Positions 10,093 to 22,751 of a DNA stretch of 64,000 nucleotides are shown one piece after another. The position numbers were made by a program, and so were the translations under genes. Below the pieces are notes generated by a model. The model made no database searches, was not told the origin of the DNA, and saw nothing but the letters and a program-made list of their open reading frames with translations. Every line of letters starts with the position of its first letter. The first letter of the stretch is position 1. The stretch comes from Hydrangea macrophylla (lineage: Eukaryota; Streptophyta; Magnoliopsida; Cornales; Hydrangeaceae), in NCBI GenBank assembly GCA_033977485.1, contig CM066982.1, forward strand, positions 11,709,218 to 11,773,217. The letters are read 5' to 3'.

Positions 10093-11712
10093 TGTTAGGA
10101 AACTGCATTCCCAGAATCCGTTGACAGTGCGTATAAGTTGGTACTGCAAAAAATTTATGTGAGAGCTACAATAAACCTACAAGGTCGGAAACTAGGGTTA
10201 CCTTGAACTGCAAAAACGGATTGCTGTAGTAGACAAATCAAGAACACGGGCTCGATAACAGCTCACGATCTTCTACCGTATTCCTTTGTTGCCAGAATAT
10301 CGAACTGAGTGTGGGCTCTTTCAAAATCCTTTATGTTTTCTGCTCTTCCCTCTTTACGTTCTATTTTCTAATCCCAGTTATAACACTCTCTTTGATTGCT
10401 GTGACGATTCAATCCCGATCACATTGATCCGACAAAGATGTGTTTGTCAGGAGGACTAAACGATCTCCGATTTACTTGAATTTTTTACAGTAGCTCCGTC
10501 TCGACGTCAGGAACGTCGTGTAAAATATTCAGCAACTTTCGATCAGTATCGAGCAGTCCGAAGTTCTTTTAGTGAGCGTTGTCCGACGCTAGCGATCTTC
10601 ACTCCTATGTCTCTTGAATGCTCACAGAGACTAGGGTTTGGTGGAAACCCTTCTAGAAGAAAGCTAGGAGGTCAAGGGAAGCTTAGAATGTGAAATCATG
10701 CAACCTGAGAGAAGAGCCAAGGCAACATATATATAGGCTACGATAGGGACCATAAGAAGTCAATAAGGAATAGGCTTCCTTATGGAATTAGGAAACCCTA
10801 ATTCGAACTGAATCAGATTCCTATTTCCATAAATTATAATTCATATCACTAAAGAATTATAATTGCACTCCTATCCTTATCTCAAAAATATATTTCGAGC
10901 TCCATGTTATTAAATGCTTATTATCTCCCCATGTTAAGATTACAGATATCCATTAATTAAATATAATTACTGACAATCATATTTAATTAATCTTTTAAAA
11001 TTCCTTGAGATCCTCTGCTTAACTTATCTGATATGTCGGATACAAAATCCACCTGCAGGGTTTGACATAATCAAAACTTATAAGCTTTCTCAAGGGGATA
11101 TCATCAATCCCAAAATTGAGACATGGATTCCATCATTAATTAATATCCACTATACAATTAATATTGTCACTCAATCCAATGAGATATTGACCCATTTAAG
11201 GATCTCACCCTTTTAGGGATCAAAGTGTAAATATCAAATGTACGTGTCTATAAACTAACTTATGATTTAGAGCATAAGCACTCATAATAGCCATGAGGTA
11301 TTAATTATCTTATAAGTCAGTATAAAGATAATTACCCCAAGTCGGTCCTGTTTAATACACAAAGTGTACCAGCATAGTGAGTTGAAACTATACCGTTTTC
11401 TGTAGTCAAGACAGACCTACTACAACACCATGCTGCAGTCCTACCGATGGTGTGTCCAATCCCATCTAAGACTGTAAACCAAAATCTTACATTCTACAAT
11501 ATCTGGTGGTCTGATCTTCCGTGTGTAAGCCGAACTCTACACACCAAACCACCTACTATGTAGAATGAGAGACACACATGCATAATATTAAATAAATAAT
11601 ATAATACAAACATTGCCCACACAGATTCTCATAAAAAAATGGATTAACTGATTTTATTAAATGAATAATAAATCAACTACATAAAGCATGGCTTTTAGTA
11701 TACATCCTAACA
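10093..11712 (-). repeat. 3' LTR of element B
   Basis: 1,620 bp, matching 16,936-18,555 with about 23 mismatches and no net length change. Minus-strand orientation: the element's LTR begins at 11,712 (TGTTAGGATGTATAC) and ends at 10,093. A minus-strand TATA box (rc of ATATATATAGG near 10,726) marks the promoter. Confidence 0.95.
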
Positions 11713-14700
11713 ATCTCCCACTTAGACTCAAAGCCATGAAGTAACACACCTCACTCCAACTAATGGCTCTACCTCCTAGGGTAAACATATATCCTGAGGT
11801 AGACTTTCTGGAATCCCTATCTGACATGAATTCAGAATCTGTGTACCCAATGGGTACAAGACTGTCTGCTTGGTAAACTAACATATAGTCTCGAGTCCTT
11901 TTCAGGTACTTGAGAATATTTTTCACCGCAGTCCAATGTTCTTGCCCTAGATTAGACTGATATCTACTAACCATGCCAACAGCGAAGCAGATGTCAGGTC
12001 TAGTACATAGCACATCATACATTAGGCTTCCTACTGCCGAGGCGTAAGGAACTGCCTTCATCTTCTCTATCTCATCAGGTGTCTTAGGACACTGATCCTT
12101 AGATAGAGTAATTCTGTGTCTGAAGGGAAGGACTCCCTTCTTGGAGTCTTGCATGCTAAACCTTGCAAGAATATTGTCAATATAAGTGCCTTGTGACAAG
12201 CCCAACATCCTATTCTTGCGATCTCTCATAAGCTTGATCCCTAGGATGTGACCGGCTTCTCCCAAGTCCTTCATATCGAATTGACTGGACAACCATACCC
12301 TTACAGAAGATAATACCCCCACATCGTTTCCGATTAGCAAGATATCATCCACATATAGTACTAAGAACACCACCACTCTTCCATCATGTTTCTTGTACAC
12401 ACAAGATTCATCCGCACATTGATCAAAACCAAAAGACTTGATTGCTTGATCAAAGAGGATATTCCAAGACCTAGATGCCTGCTTAAGTCCATAAATGGAC
12501 TTCTTAAGCTTGCATAACATGTGTTCTTGGCCCTTTGCAATGAACCCGTCTAGTTGCATCATATAGATGCACTCGTCAAGATTCCCATTTAGAAATGTTG
12601 TCTTGACATCCATTTGCCAAATTTCATAATCGAAATGTGCAGCAATGGATAAGAGAATTCGGATAGACTTCAGCATTGCCACCGGCGAAAAAGTTTCCTC
12701 ATAATCGATTCCTTCTTTTTGAGTGAACCCTTTCGCAACAAGCCTTGCTTTAAAGGTTTCCACCTTACCGTCTACTCCTCTCTTCTTCTTATAGATCCAC
12801 TTACATCCAATGGGTTTTATTTCATTGGGTGGTTCTACTAGATCCCATACTTGATTGGAGTACATGGACTCCATTTCAGACTTCATAGCCTTTTGCCAAA
12901 GATCTGCATCTTTATCTTGGAGTGCTTCATTGTAGTTACAGGGATCGATACATTGTTCATCAGGGACCCGGTCATAAGACTCTCCCAAGAACATATACCG
13001 GTCAGGTTGAATAATAACCCTCCCACTACGACGAGGCACAACCCGTTTCTGTGTATCACTAATATTTCGTTGTGAAGATTCTGAACTTAATACACCATTA
13101 TCTACACGTTGTACTGGTTCAGGAACCTGCGTGTTAATGGTTGGTTCGGGATCTACACGAGTTTCGATAATCCTTCCACTACGACGTGGTAATGGAATAT
13201 CGATAACTCTTTCTTGTGGTGTTTCTTCTCGTACCGTTGGTATCGAAGAAGTATGTCTCGGTGTCTCTCCTCTCATTTCCTCTAGAACAATACGACTTCT
13301 GGGCTTGTGGTCCATAATATAGTCCTCTTCTAAGAATGTGGCATTGGTGCTAACAATAACCTTCTGATCCTTAGGACTATAAAACAGACCACCTTTAGTT
13401 CCTCTTGGATACCCAACAAAGAAACATACTTCTGTTTTCGATTCCAACTTTTCTGCGTTCCCTTTCAGCACATGTGCTGGACTACCCCAGATCCGAACAT
13501 GCCGCAGACTAGGCTTTTGCCCAGTCCACAATTCCATGGGAGTAGTAGGTACTGACTTAGATGGTACCAAGTTTAGAATGTATGCACCTGTCTCTAATGC
13601 GTGTCCCCAAAAGGAAATTGGTAAATCCGAGTAACTCATCATAGATCTTACCATATCCATGAGAGTCCTGTTCCTTCTTTCTGCTACACCGTTCTGCTGA
13701 GGCATACGGGGTGCAGAAAATTGGGATGTAATCCCTTGCTCCAATAAGTATTCCCTAAACTCTCCCAAGAGGTACTCTCCACCACGATCAGATCGTAATG
13801 TCTTGATACATTTACCTAGACGCTTCTCCGTTTCAGCCTTGAAGTCTTTGAATAATTTCTCAAAGCATTCAGACTTACGCCGCATCAAATAAATGTACCC
13901 ATACCTTGAGTAATCATCGATGAAAGTGACAAAGTACTCAAATCCCCCTCTTGCTTGGACAGTCATAGGACCATACAAATCAGAGTGAACCAGTTCTAAC
14001 GGCTCTTTAGCTCTATAGCCCTTGGTCGAGAATGGCATCTTGGTCATTTTACCTTCCAAGCAGGATTCACAGTCTGGAAGTGCCTCCACTTCCAATGAGC
14101 CTAATGGCCCATTTTGAACCAGTCTTTGAATCCTTTTCAAATTAATATGACCAAGGCGTAAGTGCCAAAGATGCGTTTGGTTCATCCTCGAAGGTTCTTT
14201 TCTCTTAAATGGCAAACTATTTGTGTTATTCAATTCATTAAGTTGCAGTATAGGAGAGATAGGATTTATAATATAAAGATCATCCACCAATTGACCAGAA
14301 CAAATAAAACGTTTATTTTCTTTAATAACTACTACTTTATTAAAATGAACTGAATATCCATTCTTTACTAAACTAGAAACTGAAACTAAATTCCTTCTAA
14401 TAGAAGGTACATAAAAGCAATTTCTTACTATTAAAATCCTATCTCTACCAAAACTAAGATGTAGATCTCCTACTGCAACTGCTGCTACTCTCGTAGCATT
14501 TCCCATATATAGATAAATCTCTCCATCACTGAGCTGCCTGGTTCCCTGGAACCCCTGCAAAGAATTACATACATGATCAGTGGCTCCCGTATCTACACAC
14601 CAGGTACTGGTAGATCGGACCGCTAAACACGATTCAACAACTAGTAAATGAGATTTACCCTGATTGTTCTGTCTGGCGAGATAAACTGGACATTGCTTCT

Positions 14701-15472
14701 TCCAGTGTCCTGGCTGCTTAAAAACAAAACATTTGCCTTTAGGCTTTCCCGGTTGTCCTCTTGGCCTTTGGATTGGCAGAGGACCCGCGGCCTTCTTTTG
14801 AGCCTTTTTCATTTTCTTCTTGCCTTTCAGCTTTGAAGCAAAACCTTTCTCAAACACAAGAGCACTCCCTGACTTTCTGTTGAGACCCTCAGCTGCCTGG
14901 AGTTCTTTAAGCAGCTCCGCCAAGGTATATTTAAATTTATTCATGTTGTAATTGAGGCGGAATTGCTTAAAAGACTCTGGCAGTGACTGGAGTACGATAT
15001 CGACCTGGGTTTCCCCGTCGATTTCAGCTCCAAGGATCTCTAGTTCATTAAGAAGAGATATCATCTTAAGAACATGATCCCTTACAGGCGTCCCCTCAGA
15101 CATGGTTGTGTTCATCAAGTCTTTCATAGCAACCTGCCTAGCAGCACGACTTTGATCCCCGAACATCTCTCGGAGGCTCTCCATCATGTCATAGGCACTG
15201 GTCATTGACTGATGTTGATGTTGCAGAACATTTGACATGGATGCCAAAATGTAACACCGCGCCATCTCATCAGCCTTGTCCCATTTCTTGTGAGCCTGGG
15301 TTTCCTAAGCGGTTGCCCCCTCACCAGGTTGCTCAGAACATTCTTGAGTAAGCACAAACTTGTACTCTTCAGCAGTTAACACAATATCCAAATTTCTTTT
15401 CCAGTCTATATAGTTTGGTCCAGTAAGTTTGTTTTCTTTAAGTATAACAGCAAGTGGATTGAAAGTACCCAT
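11657..15472 (-). pseudogene. copia element B gag-pol, one nonsense codon and truncated RNase H
   Basis: The gag start is taken as the ATG at 15,472-15,470 (MGTFNPLAVILKENKLTG). Codon 56 is a TAG (15,307-15,305); beyond it 1,202 codons are open from the internal Met at 15,265. Numbered from that Met: gag, zinc knuckle 179-192, protease DTGA about 225-228, HLWHLRLGH...CESC zinc site, integrase Asp (HSDLYGP), Asp (LRSDRGGEY) and Glu (NGVAERRN), reverse transcriptase with LYVDDILLIG, and RNase H up to GGRAISW. The knuckle reads KCFVFKQPGHWKKQC, so its second Cys is Phe. RNase H breaks off at 11,756; the later catalytic Glu and Asp are gone. The last about 32 residues are readthrough of noncoding DNA and LTR. 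The element cannot be autonomous. Confidence 0.95.
11713..11724 (-). promoter_or_regulatory. polypurine tract of element B
   Basis: The minus strand reads AAGTGGGAGATT directly before the 3' LTR. It lies only about 31 bp from the end of the RNase H coding remnant, which shows that the intervening coding DNA was deleted. Confidence 0.85.
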
Positions 15473-16922
15473 TTGAAAGCCTGAGAATCACATAACATAA
15501 ATAATTACGTTTGGGCAAAAATTACTATGGATTCGAGTTGAAAATATTGGTTCCCTCGCCAGCAACCTGATACACCGTGAATAGAATGACTCGATGGGAA
15601 GCCATATACTATCCATCATTTGTTCAGATAGACAATTGCCTTTTAATTTTACTATCCAGGCAATGTACTTTGCCTAATAAAATTAAACTGCTGACTTGCT
15701 TTGGTCCTATAAATAACAACAGTGACTCAGATGGAGAGGATATTATTATTTATAGCTAAGTGTATACCATCACTTAATTCTAAGTCAAGAGTTCCGTGAG
15801 GAACACCTCTGATGGAGAGGTGACCCACACCAACAATCACCCAAAATATTCTTTTAAAGAAGTTTGTACCGATAATTCCATGATCAACTTCATCCGATGG
15901 GGAGGATGGCACTAGAGCCATCACACAAAATTAATCATATCATCTACAAACTAGTGATGGAGACCATGGGATTTATACTTGATAAATTCCCTCTCCCACT
16001 TAGAATTTTTTTAAAAAAAATTGAGGGTTATAATTTTTTTTGAAAAACTTTTAATTTAATTAATAAAAAAATAATGGAATACTTGACAAGGATTAATTCA
16101 TCCTTACTTGTAAAACCCACATGTGTAGATAATAAAATTATTCTATTCTCATGATTTTAGAAAATAAGTACTTATGTTTTCAAATTATGGAATCAGTTTT
16201 ATTTCTAAATACACATGTAGTTGTCCATCATTTTAAATTAACATAAATTTAACATGCAGCTAGACATCTAAAATAGGTCTAGGAACAATTATCCATGTTG
16301 TCCTATTCATTAAACATGAAACAATAATAATCATTCAATCACACATAAATAAGGAAACCACAATAAAATAGGAATCCCACTATTATAGTCAAGCTGCAAC
16401 TCTTGTGAAGAATTCTTCATTGAACCCGATTAGCTCTATGTCGCCACTACACACGGGGTTGAGCTGCCTTCCAGAACAGTTTTATGAAACTGCCTTCTGA
16501 AACTGTGTTCTGAAACTGCTTCCAGATCGCTTTTGGAAATTGCTTGTAAAACTGCTCTCACGAACCATCTTCACGGATTCACTTGAGATAAATTACATAA
16601 ACCCTATGCCTCCATGAAGGAGTTCACATGCTATTTATTTATAGTAAATTAACCACACATCAATCAAGTGTGGGATCCAATACACACAAATCCTATGCCT
16701 CCATAAAGGAGTTCACATGCTATATCAAAACAGCAATATTAACCACGAATAAACCCATCGTGGGATCCAATCACACAAAACTAGTGACCATAATAGTGGA
16801 ATAAGAATGCTGCAAAACAAGGGTTAGCACAGTTCTACGTTCTATCCATCCATCAAAACACGCATAAGATCTGTTTTATTAGACAACATGGTTGCGTCCA
16901 ACCCATACGCAGAATCAATGTT
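15473..16922 (-). other. element B leader region with internal repeats
   Basis: Noncoding leader between primer-binding site and gag. It contains a direct repeat of about 89 bp: CCTATGCCTCCATRAAGG blocks begin at 16,603 and 16,692, each followed by GTGGGATCCAAT about 65 bp later. GATGGAGAGG-type blocks recur near 15,730, 15,812 and 15,895. No credible ORF. Long, repeat-bearing leaders are common in plant copia elements. Confidence 0.7.
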
Positions 16923-16934
16923 GCTCTGATACCA
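16923..16934 (-). promoter_or_regulatory. primer-binding site of element B (tRNA-iMet)
   Basis: The minus strand reads TGGTATCAGAGC one base from the 5' LTR. This 12-mer is the standard plant copia primer-binding site, complementary to the 3' end of initiator tRNA-Met. Confidence 0.95.
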
Positions 16935-16935
16935 C

Positions 16936-18555
16936 TGTTAGGGAACTGCGTTCCCAGAATCCGTTGACAGTGCGTATAAGTTGGTACTGCAAAAAATTTA
17001 TGTGAGAGCTACAATAACCCTACAAGGTCGGAAACTAGGGTTACCTTGAACTGCAAAAACGGATTACTGTAGTAGACAAATCAAGAACACGGGTTCGATA
17101 ACAGCTCACGATCTTCTACCGTATTCCTTTGCTGCCAGAATATCGAACTGAGTGTGGGCTCTTTCAAAATCCTTCATGTTTTCTGCTCTTCCCTCTTTAC
17201 GTTCTATTTTCTAATCCCAGTTATAACACTCTCTTTGATTGCTGTGACGATTCAATCCCGATCACATTGATCCGACAAAGATGTGTTTGTCAGAAGGACT
17301 AAATGATCTCCGATTTACTTGAATTTTTTATAGCAGCTCCGTCTCGACGTCAGGAACGTCATGTAAAAAATTCAGTAACTTTCGATCAGTATCGAGCAGT
17401 CCGAAGTTCTTTTAGTGAGCGTTGTCCGACGCTAGCGATCTTCACTCCTATGTCTCTTGAATGCTCACAGAGACTAGGGTTTGGTGGAAACCCTTCTAGA
17501 AGAAAGCTAGGAGGTCAAGGGAAGCTTAGAATGTGAAATCATGCAACCTGAGAGAAGAGCCAAGGCAACATATATATAGGCTATGATAGGGACCATAAGA
17601 AGTCAATAAGGAATAGGCTTCCTTATGGAATTAGGAAACCCTAATTCGAACTGAATCAGATTCCTATTTCCATAAATTATAATTCATATCACTAAAGAAT
17701 TATAATTGCACTCCTATCCTTATCTCAAAAATATATTTCGAGCTCCATGTTATTAAATGCTTATTATCTCCCCATGTTAAGATTACAGATATCCATTAAT
17801 TAAATATAATTACTGACAATCATATTTAATTCATCTTTTAAAATTCCTTGAGATCCTCTGCTTAACTTATCTGATATGTCGGATACAAAATCCACCTGCA
17901 TGGTTTGACATAATCAAAACTTATAAGCTTTCTCAAGGGGATATCATCAATCCCAAAATTGAGACATGGATTCCATCATTAATTAATATCCACCATACAA
18001 TTAATATTGTCACCCAATCCAATGAGATATTGACCCATTTAAGGATCTCACCCTTTTAGGGATCAAAGTGTAAATATCAAATGTACGTGTCTATAAACTA
18101 ACTTAGGATTTAGAGCATAAGCACTCATAATAGCCATGAGGTATTAATTATCTTACAAGTCAGTATAAAGATAATTACCCCAAGTCGGTCATGTTTAATA
18201 CACAAAGTGTACCAGCATAGTGAGTTGAAACTATACCGTTTTCTGTAGTCAAGACAGACCTACTACAACACCATACTGCAGTCCTACCGATGGTGTGTCC
18301 AATCCCATCTAAGACTGTAAACCAAAATCTTACATTCTACAATATCTGGTGGTCTGATCTTCCGTGTGTAAGCCGAACTCTACACACCAAACCACCTACT
18401 ATGTAGAATGAGAGACACACATGCATAATATTAAATAAATAATATAATACAAACATTGCCCACACAGATTCTCATAAAAAAATGGATTAACTGATTTTAT
18501 TAAATGAATAATAAATCAACTACATAAAGCATGGCTTTTAGTATACATCCTAACA
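16936..18555 (-). repeat. 5' LTR of element B
   Basis: 1,620 bp with TGTTAG...CTAACA ends, nearly identical to 10,093-11,712. A minus-strand TATA box lies near 17,569. Followed on the right by the duplicated target AATTC. Confidence 0.95.
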
Positions 18556-18892
18556 AATTCCACTTATGATTATTCATTGTGACTGTCAAGATGCAATAGC
18601 TCGAGCTAAGAGTAAAATCTAAAATGGAAAAAATTGGCATATCAGACTGAGACATCATATTGTAAGGCAACTTATTGAGAATGGTGTTGATCCATGGATT
18701 ATGTGAGGTCGGAAAAGAATTTGGTCAATTCTCTGACCAAGCCACTGACGCGGAGGCTAGTGAGTGAAGCATTGAAGGGGATTGGACTTTGTCCAATTAT
18801 ATGAGTGACTATGATGGATACCCAACCTTAGTAAGTGGAGATCCCATAAATGTAGGTTCAATGGGAATAACAAAGTCACAGCTCACCGAGTG
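18556..18892 (+). pseudogene. copia element A: RNase H end and start of 3' noncoding region
   Basis: Continuation of element A after B. Past the AATTC duplication the reading gives IIHCDCQDAIARAKSK, then LRHHIVRQLIENGV, and in a shifted frame VRSEKNLVNSLTKPLTRR followed by SEALKGIGLCPI and a stop near 18,803. This is the usual end of a copia RNase H (ADPLTKPL pattern with changes). It joins smoothly with the part ending at 10,092. The noncoding tail is split at 18,892 by element C and resumes at 25,148. Confidence 0.88.
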
Positions 18893-19335
18893 TGTAGATA
18901 CCCCAATTTTGACCGACCGTCGAATTCAGGGGATAGTTAACTCTAGATTGATGATGACACTATCCGGCAAAATTCGGAGATTTTCTAGGCAATTCAAGCT
19001 CTTCGGAAAGACTCTCCAAGCTCCAATAAAATTCTTAAAAGGAAAAAAGGAGAAAACTGGGCATTCAGAGAAAACCCGGATATAAAAGTACGCATGAGAA
19101 AGACAGTCTGGAAAATAATTTTGAATTTTAAAAATAAGGACTTTTGAAAAGAAAACAAAGAGAAGAAAAGAATTTCGAAATAAAAGAATTTTGGGAAGAA
19201 AAGAGTTTTGAAGAGAAAGGAAAAGAAAATATAGTATAGTATTAATATATTTACTAAAGTGTAAGTATTAAAGTATATATTTAGTATATATTTTGAAAAT
19301 AAATAAAAAAAAGGGGGGGGGGGATAATATCGTTG

Positions 19336-19460
19336 GTTGCGGCACGCGGCCCTCGCTGAGTGTCGCACCGTCACTCATTGACTGCCGCAACGGCACTCGC
19401 TAAGTGCCGGAATGGCACTCACTGAGTGCCGCAGACAACTCAGTGAGTGTCGCTCGCTGT
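19336..19460 (+). repeat. GCACTCACTGAGTGC near-palindrome cluster in LTR C
   Basis: About five variants of a GGCACTCRCTGAGTGCCGC unit in 125 bp. CACTCACTGAGTG is nearly self-complementary. The cluster ends about 90 bp before a TATA-like CTATACAA near 19,548. It is far more GC-rich than its surroundings. Confidence 0.8.
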
Positions 19461-20094
19461 AACAGCATGTTTTCTCAAACATGTATGGAATATTCTTACA
19501 CATGGGTTTTTTACCCGTAATTACCCAATTAACCCCATAAGAGAGGTCTATACAAGCAAGCCTTTATCTCCATTGTTGGGGGACTGGAATCATCTTTGAT
19601 TATACAAGAGATACACATTGAAATATAGAAAGAAAATTGAGAGATCTTGAAGAAAACTTTGAAGAACTTGAAGAATTTGAAGAGGAGTTTGAAGAGCCTA
19701 CAAGATCTTCATCAAACAACCAAAAATTCCCTGAGGTTATAAGAGGTAACCTTCTAAATCTACGTAGAATTAAGTTGTAATTCAATCACAAACTCATAGA
19801 TCTAGGACTTTTACACATTTTCAAAACCTCTCTTCTGACCTCATTTCATCACACACCACATAAAATTTGTGATTGAATTAGCATATGGTATTTCATTAGT
19901 TTTGATCAAAACAAGTCTTGGGTTTAAAATAAAACTAGTTTGTAAAAGAGTTTTTACTTGGACTTTGTGATGTTGTCAGAATCAAGATATAAAAGTATTC
20001 TTTACTTTTCAAAAGATTTGCAGTGTGGAAGTAAAGGTCGAACCCACAGAGATTGATTAACTACCGTGTTTTAATCTTAAAACCTAAATCTAAT

Positions 20095-21732
20095 TGTAGT
20101 AACCCGTGTTTTCATGTTTAAATTGACGATTTAGACTTCGTGTGCGATTTTAGCGAAAATTAGTCACAGGGGTATTTTGGTCATTTTTTCAATTTTATAA
20201 GTCATGGACTAAAAATATATTTTTTTTGGGAAAAGTTGCGTGAGATTAAATGATTTGGTATTCGTGTTGGAAGTTAAGATTTTTCGAGTCATATTTAAAA
20301 TTAAATCTAATATTTTCTCTTTTAATTTTAACAGTAGCAGAATTTTGTTTTCAGATTTTTGTTAGGAAAACGAAGGAAATTTAAAGATTCTACCCGCGTT
20401 GTCCCAAGCAAAACTCGATTCTGCACACTTTTCGTCTAATGCAATTTTCTCAGATTCTGCACCGTTTGGGCAGAAAACGAGGATTACAGTAGCAGTTTTA
20501 GTGTATAAGAAATTAAATCTAATATTTTCTCTTTTAATAATTAGATTGTTAGGCCATTATGTTTGGTTATTTATAATATTAGTGGAGTTATATGTGCATT
20601 AGTGTATGTTTACATCATCTTGCATATTCCTTATAAACTACCAATTAATTAGAAGATAGTGGGTTGTTAGGCCATTATGCTTGGTTATTTATACACTAAT
20701 ATTAGTGGAGTTATAGGTGCATTAGTGTATGTTTACATCATCTTGCATATTCCTTATAAACTACCAATTAATTAGAAGATAGTGGGTTGTTAGGCCATTA
20801 TGTTTGGTTATTTATACACTAATATTAGTGGAGTTATAGGTGCAATAGTGTATGTTTACATCATCTTGAATATTCCTTATAAACTACCCATTAATTAGAA
20901 GTTAGTGGTTAATAAGTGGATTGTTAGGTCATTGTCTCCAAGTGGAAGCTTAGCTATTTATACACTCAAATACTCTCTCAAACACACACATTCTACACTT
21001 CTAGCATAGAGAGCTTGAGAGAGTCACACAGAGAGAGATTTATATATATATACACAATTATAGATATACATACACCTCGAGTTAGAAGAAGAAGAATAAG
21101 AAGAGAAGTGTTTGGGAGTTGCTCAACATCATTTATAGGTACCGGGTTGTGTACAATATGCTTTCTAAATTCTCCGGAGTATTTCTTTGTTATCTCTACT
21201 TGTACTCTTTTTGCAGTTATGTTGTGTTTTCATTTGGAATCAATGAGTATGTGTTTATTGCTAAGTGCTATGGGACTAAAGGGTCATGAGCAAGGAGCAC
21301 CTACCAACAGTCCAACAGGCCTCAGGGACCGACGTACTGGAGACGGGTGAGGTGAGGTGAGGTGTCTCTTGCTATGTGATCAAGAGGAACCTGGTATGAT
21401 GCTATTGGTATGAGCGTTTGGGTAGTGTGAGCAGTTGGGTTGTGAGACTGGTCAATTGATTTGATGTCATTCTATGTATTTGATTGTCATTATCCTTTTG
21501 AGCCTTTATTATTCATGTCATATTGTATACTTCCCGGTATGGTTTTTAGATGCAGGCAGTGCCGGTAACCGAAGCCTAGAAGGGAGATAAGGTTAAGGAT
21601 GATATAGGAGATCCGTGGAGAATATGGACCTGCTGGGAGTTTTAAAGAAATTTTGTATTTTTATTTTAAAGAATCAAGTGTGATTTATTTAATTTTTCAA
21701 TGAAAATACGCTTATTTTTGCGGGGCGTCCCA
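20095..21732 (+). mobile_element. element E: gypsy chromovirus-like solo LTR, TSD CTAAT
   Basis: Begins TGTAGTAACCCGTG and ends GCGGGGCGTCCCA, 1,638 bp, with exact CTAAT duplications at 20,090-20,094 and 21,733-21,737. The GGGGCGTCCCA end and the GGTACCGGGTTGTG and GGACCTGCTGGGAG blocks are typical of plant chromovirus LTRs. Plus orientation: the TATA-like TATTTATA at 20,955 is followed by a GA-rich leader. It is the innermost insertion of the nest. Confidence 0.88.
20546..20966 (+). repeat. tandem repeat, about 118-134 bp units, in LTR E
   Basis: Three full copies and one partial of a TTGTTAGGCCATTATG unit start at 20,546, 20,664, 20,787 and 20,921. All four contain TATTTATA (20,568, 20,686, 20,809, 20,955); the last is best placed as the true TATA box. 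The units look like duplicated core promoter segments. Confidence 0.9.
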
Positions 21733-22668
21733 CTAATTAATTATAAAAACGGATTTTGATTTGAATTTAATTAAACTAATAACAATAAAACTAAATCTAA
21801 ACTATTAAAGCAATTAAAAGTGTTTTAAATAATGTTTAAGGGAACCTAGGATTGCAAATCCACCACTAGCTTCATAATAGGAATATTTATGAATTACTTT
21901 AGCTTATTACATTGGATGATAATGGGGAATTGTAGCTACAAGCCCAATTCCTCCGACAAGAAGATATTCATGGTTCAAGCACCAACATAATCCATCTTCG
22001 GTTAGCACGAATTATCCCACACTAAACTAGGGTTGTGATCTAATCCGTCTAACCTAGGCATGGACTATTCGGATACTTGATAGCACAAATCAATAAAGCA
22101 CCATCACATGTAAACAATCTAAACAAGCACAGCAAGCATAGATCGTTGAGCACATCACAGTCAAAATAGATCTAAGACAAGAATAAATTCTGAAAGCAAT
22201 GATTTAATCACTAGAAGTTCGATTTATTTATAAAAATCCTCTAAATATGTGACTGTCATCCATACATAATAAAACTAAAATAAAAACATAAATAAAACCC
22301 TATTACTCGTCTAGGGCTTCATTGAAACCCTAGATCTATGATCTAGTCGTCCATGGAAGTGATGGATGGCAAGTAGTTGATGGAGGAGGCCATAGAAATC
22401 CTTGGTCTTCTTCTTCTTCTCCTTGCTTCCCTCCCTTCAATGGCTGGAAGTATGTTTGTAGAATGTGTGTATAATAATTGTCAATAATGTCTAACCCTTT
22501 AATTGTAATAAAATAGGGTATATATAGATTTACAACAAGTTTTGGAAGCCTTCCTAACCCGAAACGAACTGAAACTGATGTAATTTACAATCTAGACGTC
22601 GTTCAGCAGTTTCGTTTGCACAGGAGTCTTCAGTATACTGAAATACACAACTTTGGTTTTTACACATA

Positions 22669-22751
22669 TCGCGCGAGCGGGTCGCGCGAGCGCGACATTT
22701 GGTACCTCGCGCGAGCGATTCTGGGATTCTCGCACGAGCGGATCGCGCGAC
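22669..22751 (-). repeat. TCGCGCGAGCG cluster in LTR D
   Basis: Five variants of TCGCGCGAGCG in 83 bp, near 22,669, 22,681, 22,706, 22,729 and 22,743. TCGCGCGA is a perfect palindrome. In the minus orientation of D the cluster lies about 140-235 bp upstream of its TATA box. It is a GC island in AT-rich DNA. Confidence 0.85.

Larger units (their letters stand above)
10093..18555 (-). mobile_element. copia element B, two LTRs, TSD AATTC
   Basis: A complete LTR-retrotransposon insertion on the minus strand. Both LTRs are 1,620 bp with TGTTAG...CTAACA ends. The 5-bp duplication AATTC is exact on both sides (10,088-10,092 and 18,556-18,560). A tRNA-Met-type primer-binding site lies inside the right (5') LTR and a polypurine tract inside the left (3') LTR. 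The interior encodes gag, protease, integrase, reverse transcriptase and part of RNase H in one frame. By eye I count about 23 substitutions between the LTRs (about 1.4%), so it is a young insertion. It splits the RNase H of element A. Confidence 0.97.

Noticed and set aside
15265..15265. Met at 15,265 as the true gag start of element B
   Set aside because: In-frame copia gag sequence (MGTFNPLAVILKENK) continues upstream to 15,472 across a single TAG, so 15,265 is only the first Met after the nonsense codon.
10093..18555. LTRs of B as two independent solo LTRs
   Set aside because: Primer site, polypurine tract, gag-pol between them and an exact outer AATTC duplication show one complete element.
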